The notes under the pieces were generated by a model that did not search any database, was not told the origin of the DNA, and saw nothing but the letters and a program-made list of their open reading frames with translations. The position numbers and the translations under genes were made by a program. Of a DNA stretch of 44,038 nt, positions 41,922-44,038 are shown piece after piece (positions within the stretch are counted from its first letter, which is position 1; the number at the start of each line of letters is the position of its first letter). Source of the stretch: Candidatus Gottesmanbacteria bacterium RIFCSPHIGHO2_01_FULL_46_14 (GTDB lineage: Bacteria; Patescibacteriota; Microgenomatia; UBA10105; UBA927); assembly GCA_001780895.1 (NCBI GenBank), contig MFJJ01000033.1, positions 1 through 44,038 on the forward strand, written 5' to 3'.

Positions 41922-41950
41922 TGAACACTATCACAAAAATATTCTATAAT
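41922..41950 (+). promoter_or_regulatory. Promoter of the 41987 gene
   Basis: TGAACA (41922-41927, 4/6) and a perfect TATAAT (41945-41950) are separated by 17 bases. Transcription would start near 41957, giving about 30 bases of leader before ATG 41987 without a clear Shine-Dalgarno. This argues against the in-frame ATG at 41921. Confidence 0.45.
41927..41935 (-). promoter_or_regulatory. Extended -10 box of the 41918 gene
   Basis: TGT-GATAGT on the minus strand (hexamer 4/6, with the extended TG) ends 8 nt before the ATG at 41918. A TTGATT lies upstream at 15-base spacing. The transcript would be leaderless or nearly so. Confidence 0.4.
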
Positions 41951-41986
41951 CAAGCACCAGTTGGGTATATCCTTTCCCAAATATAC

Positions 41987-43966
41987 ATGAAAAGCAACCG
42001 AATGACACTATCTATACTTTTGGCGGTGGTATTTTTTGGAATTGGGCTCTCTAGTTTGCCCCACTATGGAGTGAATTGGGATGAACCGGTGCATTTTGGT
42101 CGAGGACAAGCGATACTTCATTATTTTTTTACCGGGAAAAAAGACTATGCTGATTTGGAAAAATTCCAGCCGGCGAGGAGAAGTTTTTATCAGAGCGAGG
42201 CATATACGTTTAACTTTTTTGAAAAAAAATTTACAGCCGCTGACCCTTTGACCGTTGGCGGCCACCCACCCTTGAGTGGTTTTTTGGCAACAATATCGAA
42301 TGTAATTTTTTACCAAAAATTGGGAATTTTGGGAGATATCGAAGCATATCATTTGTATGGTGTATTTGTTTCAGCGGTGTTTATTGGAATTATCTTTTAT
42401 TTTGTTCACGATATTTATGGGCCTTTCATAGCAATGGTTGCTACAATTTCTTTGATGACGTATCCGCTTTTTTTGGGAGAAAGCCGTTTTAATATCAAAG
42501 ATCCACCAGAGGCATGTTATTTCGGTATCACGTTAATTTGTTTTTACTATACTGTCGTGAGAAACAGACCGGGATGGATACTTTTCACAGCTATCTTTTT
42601 TGGATTAGGATTGGCGACTAAGCTCAATATTGTGTTTGCGTTACCCATTATGTTTTTTTGGGCCGTCGTCGTGGGTAGAAGAATATTACCCCGTTGGATT
42701 TTTGTAGTTCCTTTGATTGGAGCAGTAATTTTTTTCGTCGCTTGGCCGATGTTGTGGATGGATCCAGTGAGCCGAATCCTAAAAGTATTTGAGTACTATA
42801 CATCAATTGGGACTAATGCTGGTTTTGATCCGCGGTATTTGACCATTTTCCGTTTTAATACGTACGCGTTGCAATGGATTCTCTATACGACACCCGTAGG
42901 CACATTATTTTTTAGTTTCTTGGGTATATTTTATGCAGTACGAAGCGTAAAAAAAGATAAAAATAAACTTTCGCTCCTACTTCTCTTGTGGTTTTTCGTT
43001 CCGCTCGCAAGAGTTACCGTTCCTAACGCCAATATCTACGGCGGCGTCCGGCAGATCATGGAGTACATCCCCCCCATGGCTATCCTTGCGGGGATAGGAG
43101 CAGGATTTTTGATAAAAATATATAAAAATTATAGTTTTTTACTTCAAATCCTCATTCTTCTCTCGTTTGTCCCCATCACCCTCAAGATGATCTCCATGTA
43201 TCCCAACGAGAGTGTATACTTTAATCCATTAATAGGTGGGCTGAAGGGAGCTAAAGAGCGCAACATTCCTGGTTGGGGCAATTCTCTCGGGAGCACGTAC
43301 CGGCAGGGAATCAGATGGATCAATACCTACGCCCAGCGGGAGGCGAAGATTGCTACTCTTTTTGGCCTTCGTAGTAATATTGCTCTTACTGACATCCGAG
43401 CAGATATCGAGTTTGAAAGTCAATTTCGTAGCGGAATCATGCGTCAAGGAGAATACATCATTGGACCCACACATGAAGGAAGTCAAGAAGACTCATATCT
43501 GTATAAATATCTTGAACGCTTTCTTGAACCTGCCTATCAACTTAAGGCACAAGGGGTGCCTATTCTCAAGGTGTGGAAAAATGATCTCGCGCATACCAAA
43601 GAGGATTACCAAAATGAAAAAAAAATCATAGGGGCACCATCGTATTCCCAAAACGGGAAAACACTCATTGTTGATGCAGGCAGTTTGGTTAAGTTTACCA
43701 AAGTAGATATACGATACCCTCCCTCCTCTTGCTTACCGCCGAGAGAGGGTTATATTGAATATTCGACTGATGGAGAGCGCTGGTCGCGAGAAGGAAATGA
43801 TCTGGCCCACCGCCCCATCCCTTTTTGGTTTCAAACCGAACCCGATCCTGGGACGTTTCAGTTTTTGTTTGCAGCGGAACCCGCCCGTTATATCCAATTT
43901 GTTAACATAGATCCAAGCTCGTGTTTGTTTAAAAAACCGTTGCATGTGACTATCTCATATTTATGA
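41987..43966 (+). CDS. GT39-like membrane glycosyltransferase, NWDE subfamily
   Basis: A 659-residue protein from ATG 41987, a start giving MKSNRMTLSILLAVVFFGIG before the first outer loop, parallel to the 40203 paralogue. The frame also has ATGs at 41921 and 42002. Motifs: LPHYGVNWDEPVHFGRGQAI (D32, E33), YPLFLGESRFNIKDPPEACY, VRQIMEYIPPMAILAGIGAG and MISMYPNESVYFNPLIGG. The last 150 residues form an outer beta-rich domain with two Cys (GYIEYSTDGERWSREGND), which resembles discoidin/F5-8C sugar-binding modules. It overlaps the following partial gene by 4 bases. Confidence 0.83.
   Translation: MKSNRMTLSILLAVVFFGIGLSSLPHYGVNWDEPVHFGRGQAILHYFFTGKKDYADLEKFQPARRSFYQSEAYTFNFFEKKFTAADPLTVGGHPPLSGFLATISNVIFYQKLGILGDIEAYHLYGVFVSAVFIGIIFYFVHDIYGPFIAMVATISLMTYPLFLGESRFNIKDPPEACYFGITLICFYYTVVRNRPGWILFTAIFFGLGLATKLNIVFALPIMFFWAVVVGRRILPRWIFVVPLIGAVIFFVAWPMLWMDPVSRILKVFEYYTSIGTNAGFDPRYLTIFRFNTYALQWILYTTPVGTLFFSFLGIFYAVRSVKKDKNKLSLLLLLWFFVPLARVTVPNANIYGGVRQIMEYIPPMAILAGIGAGFLIKIYKNYSFLLQILILLSFVPITLKMISMYPNESVYFNPLIGGLKGAKERNIPGWGNSLGSTYRQGIRWINTYAQREAKIATLFGLRSNIALTDIRADIEFESQFRSGIMRQGEYIIGPTHEGSQEDSYLYKYLERFLEPAYQLKAQGVPILKVWKNDLAHTKEDYQNEKKIIGAPSYSQNGKTLIVDAGSLVKFTKVDIRYPPSSCLPPREGYIEYSTDGERWSREGNDLAHRPIPFWFQTEPDPGTFQFLFAAEPARYIQFVNIDPSSCLFKKPLHVTISYL
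43033..43239 (+). repeat. High-identity patch shared with 38867-39100 (copy B, 207 bp)
   Basis: This copy matches the minus-strand patch at 38867-39100 at about 91% over 207 aligned bases, higher (about 94%) through its first 165 bases. It lacks the 27-base insertion. It encodes two helices and the start of the outer loop that follows. Confidence 0.75.
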
Positions 43967-44038
43967 AACGTTGGTGTCTGTTTTTAGGAATTATATTTAT
44001 GGGGGCGTACTGCTTGATAAATGTTCGCTCGCTATCTG
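43963..44038 (+). CDS. N-terminal fragment of a membrane protein (3' end outside window)
   Basis: The ATG at 43963 overlaps the previous stop (ATGA), as in most junctions here. The 25 visible residues, starting MKRWCLFLGIIFMGAYCLI, form a basic N-terminus and one hydrophobic helix that could be a first membrane segment. That is the usual start of the GT-C proteins in this window, but too little is present to name the family. The frame is open to the right edge. Confidence 0.6.
   Translation, partial: MKRWCLFLGIIFMGAYCLINVRSLS

Noticed and set aside
41921..41986. ATG 41921 as start of the right-hand NWDE gene
   Set aside because: The added 22 residues have no counterpart in the paralogue, and the best promoter (TATAAT 41945-41950) lies downstream of it. 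Not fully excluded.
42008..42352. Long antisense open frames (also 1959-2342, 5013-5396, 17799-18191)
   Set aside because: They lie opposite well-recognised membrane-protein genes and have no family motifs. Shadows of this size are expected opposite hydrophobic coding sequence.
1..44038. Alternative genetic code (UGA as Gly)
   Set aside because: TGA ends several genes in ATGA junctions that fit their neighbours, and no conserved Gly is encoded by TGA.
1..44038. tRNA, rRNA, CRISPR or insertion sequences
   Set aside because: No such structures or motifs were seen; less than 0.3% of the window is non-coding.

Overview
The window is a 44 kb stretch given over almost entirely to cell-surface glycan assembly. 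I place 35 protein-coding genes (33 complete, one cut at each edge). Twenty-one encode large polytopic membrane proteins of the GT-C / PMT-like (GT39, GT87), YfhO and PTPS-related (PF10131) types. The others are cytoplasmic GT2 and GT4 glycosyltransferases, a nucleotide-sugar epimerase-type SDR, a methyltransferase, a Wzx/MATE-type flippase, a polysaccharide pyruvyltransferase and two small secreted DUF5667-like proteins. I see no RNA gene, CRISPR array, transposase or integrase.

Organism: the dense packing, moderate GC (about 40% by eye), weak Shine-Dalgarno sequences, many GT-C paralogues and secreted DUF5667-type proteins suggest a Patescibacteria/CPR bacterium, perhaps Microgenomates-like. 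This is inference from gene content; no marker gene is present. TGA is used as a stop, so the UGA=Gly code of some CPR lineages does not apply.

Layout: (1) 1-11050, short units in alternating orientation: a 5'-truncated YfhO gene and a GT39-like gene (+), a GT39-like gene (-), a GT-C gene (+), then a three-gene minus operon (PTPS-related, YfhO, GT39-like). (2) 11052-35958, a 22-gene plus-strand array in which almost every gene overlaps the next: GT-C genes, an SDR, a WaaE-like GT2, a methyltransferase, a DUF5667-like protein, more GT-C genes, then a soluble block of three GT4 and three DPM1-like GT2 enzymes around a flippase. (3) 35921-44038, minus- and plus-strand GT39-like genes with C-terminal sugar-binding-like domains flanking a pyruvyltransferase and a second DUF5667-like gene.

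How the genes may work together (inference): GT4/GT2 enzymes build lipid-linked glycans and polyprenyl-phosphate sugars inside the cell, the flippase exports intermediates, the GT-C enzymes add sugars outside, and pyruvyl and methyl groups decorate the product. No initiating phosphoglycosyltransferase, recognised polymerase or recognised ligase is seen, so the pathway is not complete here.

Most notable observations: a -10-like hexamer 6-9 nt before about a third of start codons, implying leaderless mRNAs even inside the overlapping array; two divergent pairs whose promoters lie inside each other's coding sequence; a 69-bp palindromic element inserted in frame in a GT2 gene; a short high-identity patch shared by two inverted, otherwise diverged paralogues, with a three-unit peptide repeat expansion in one; and only about 108 non-coding bases in total.
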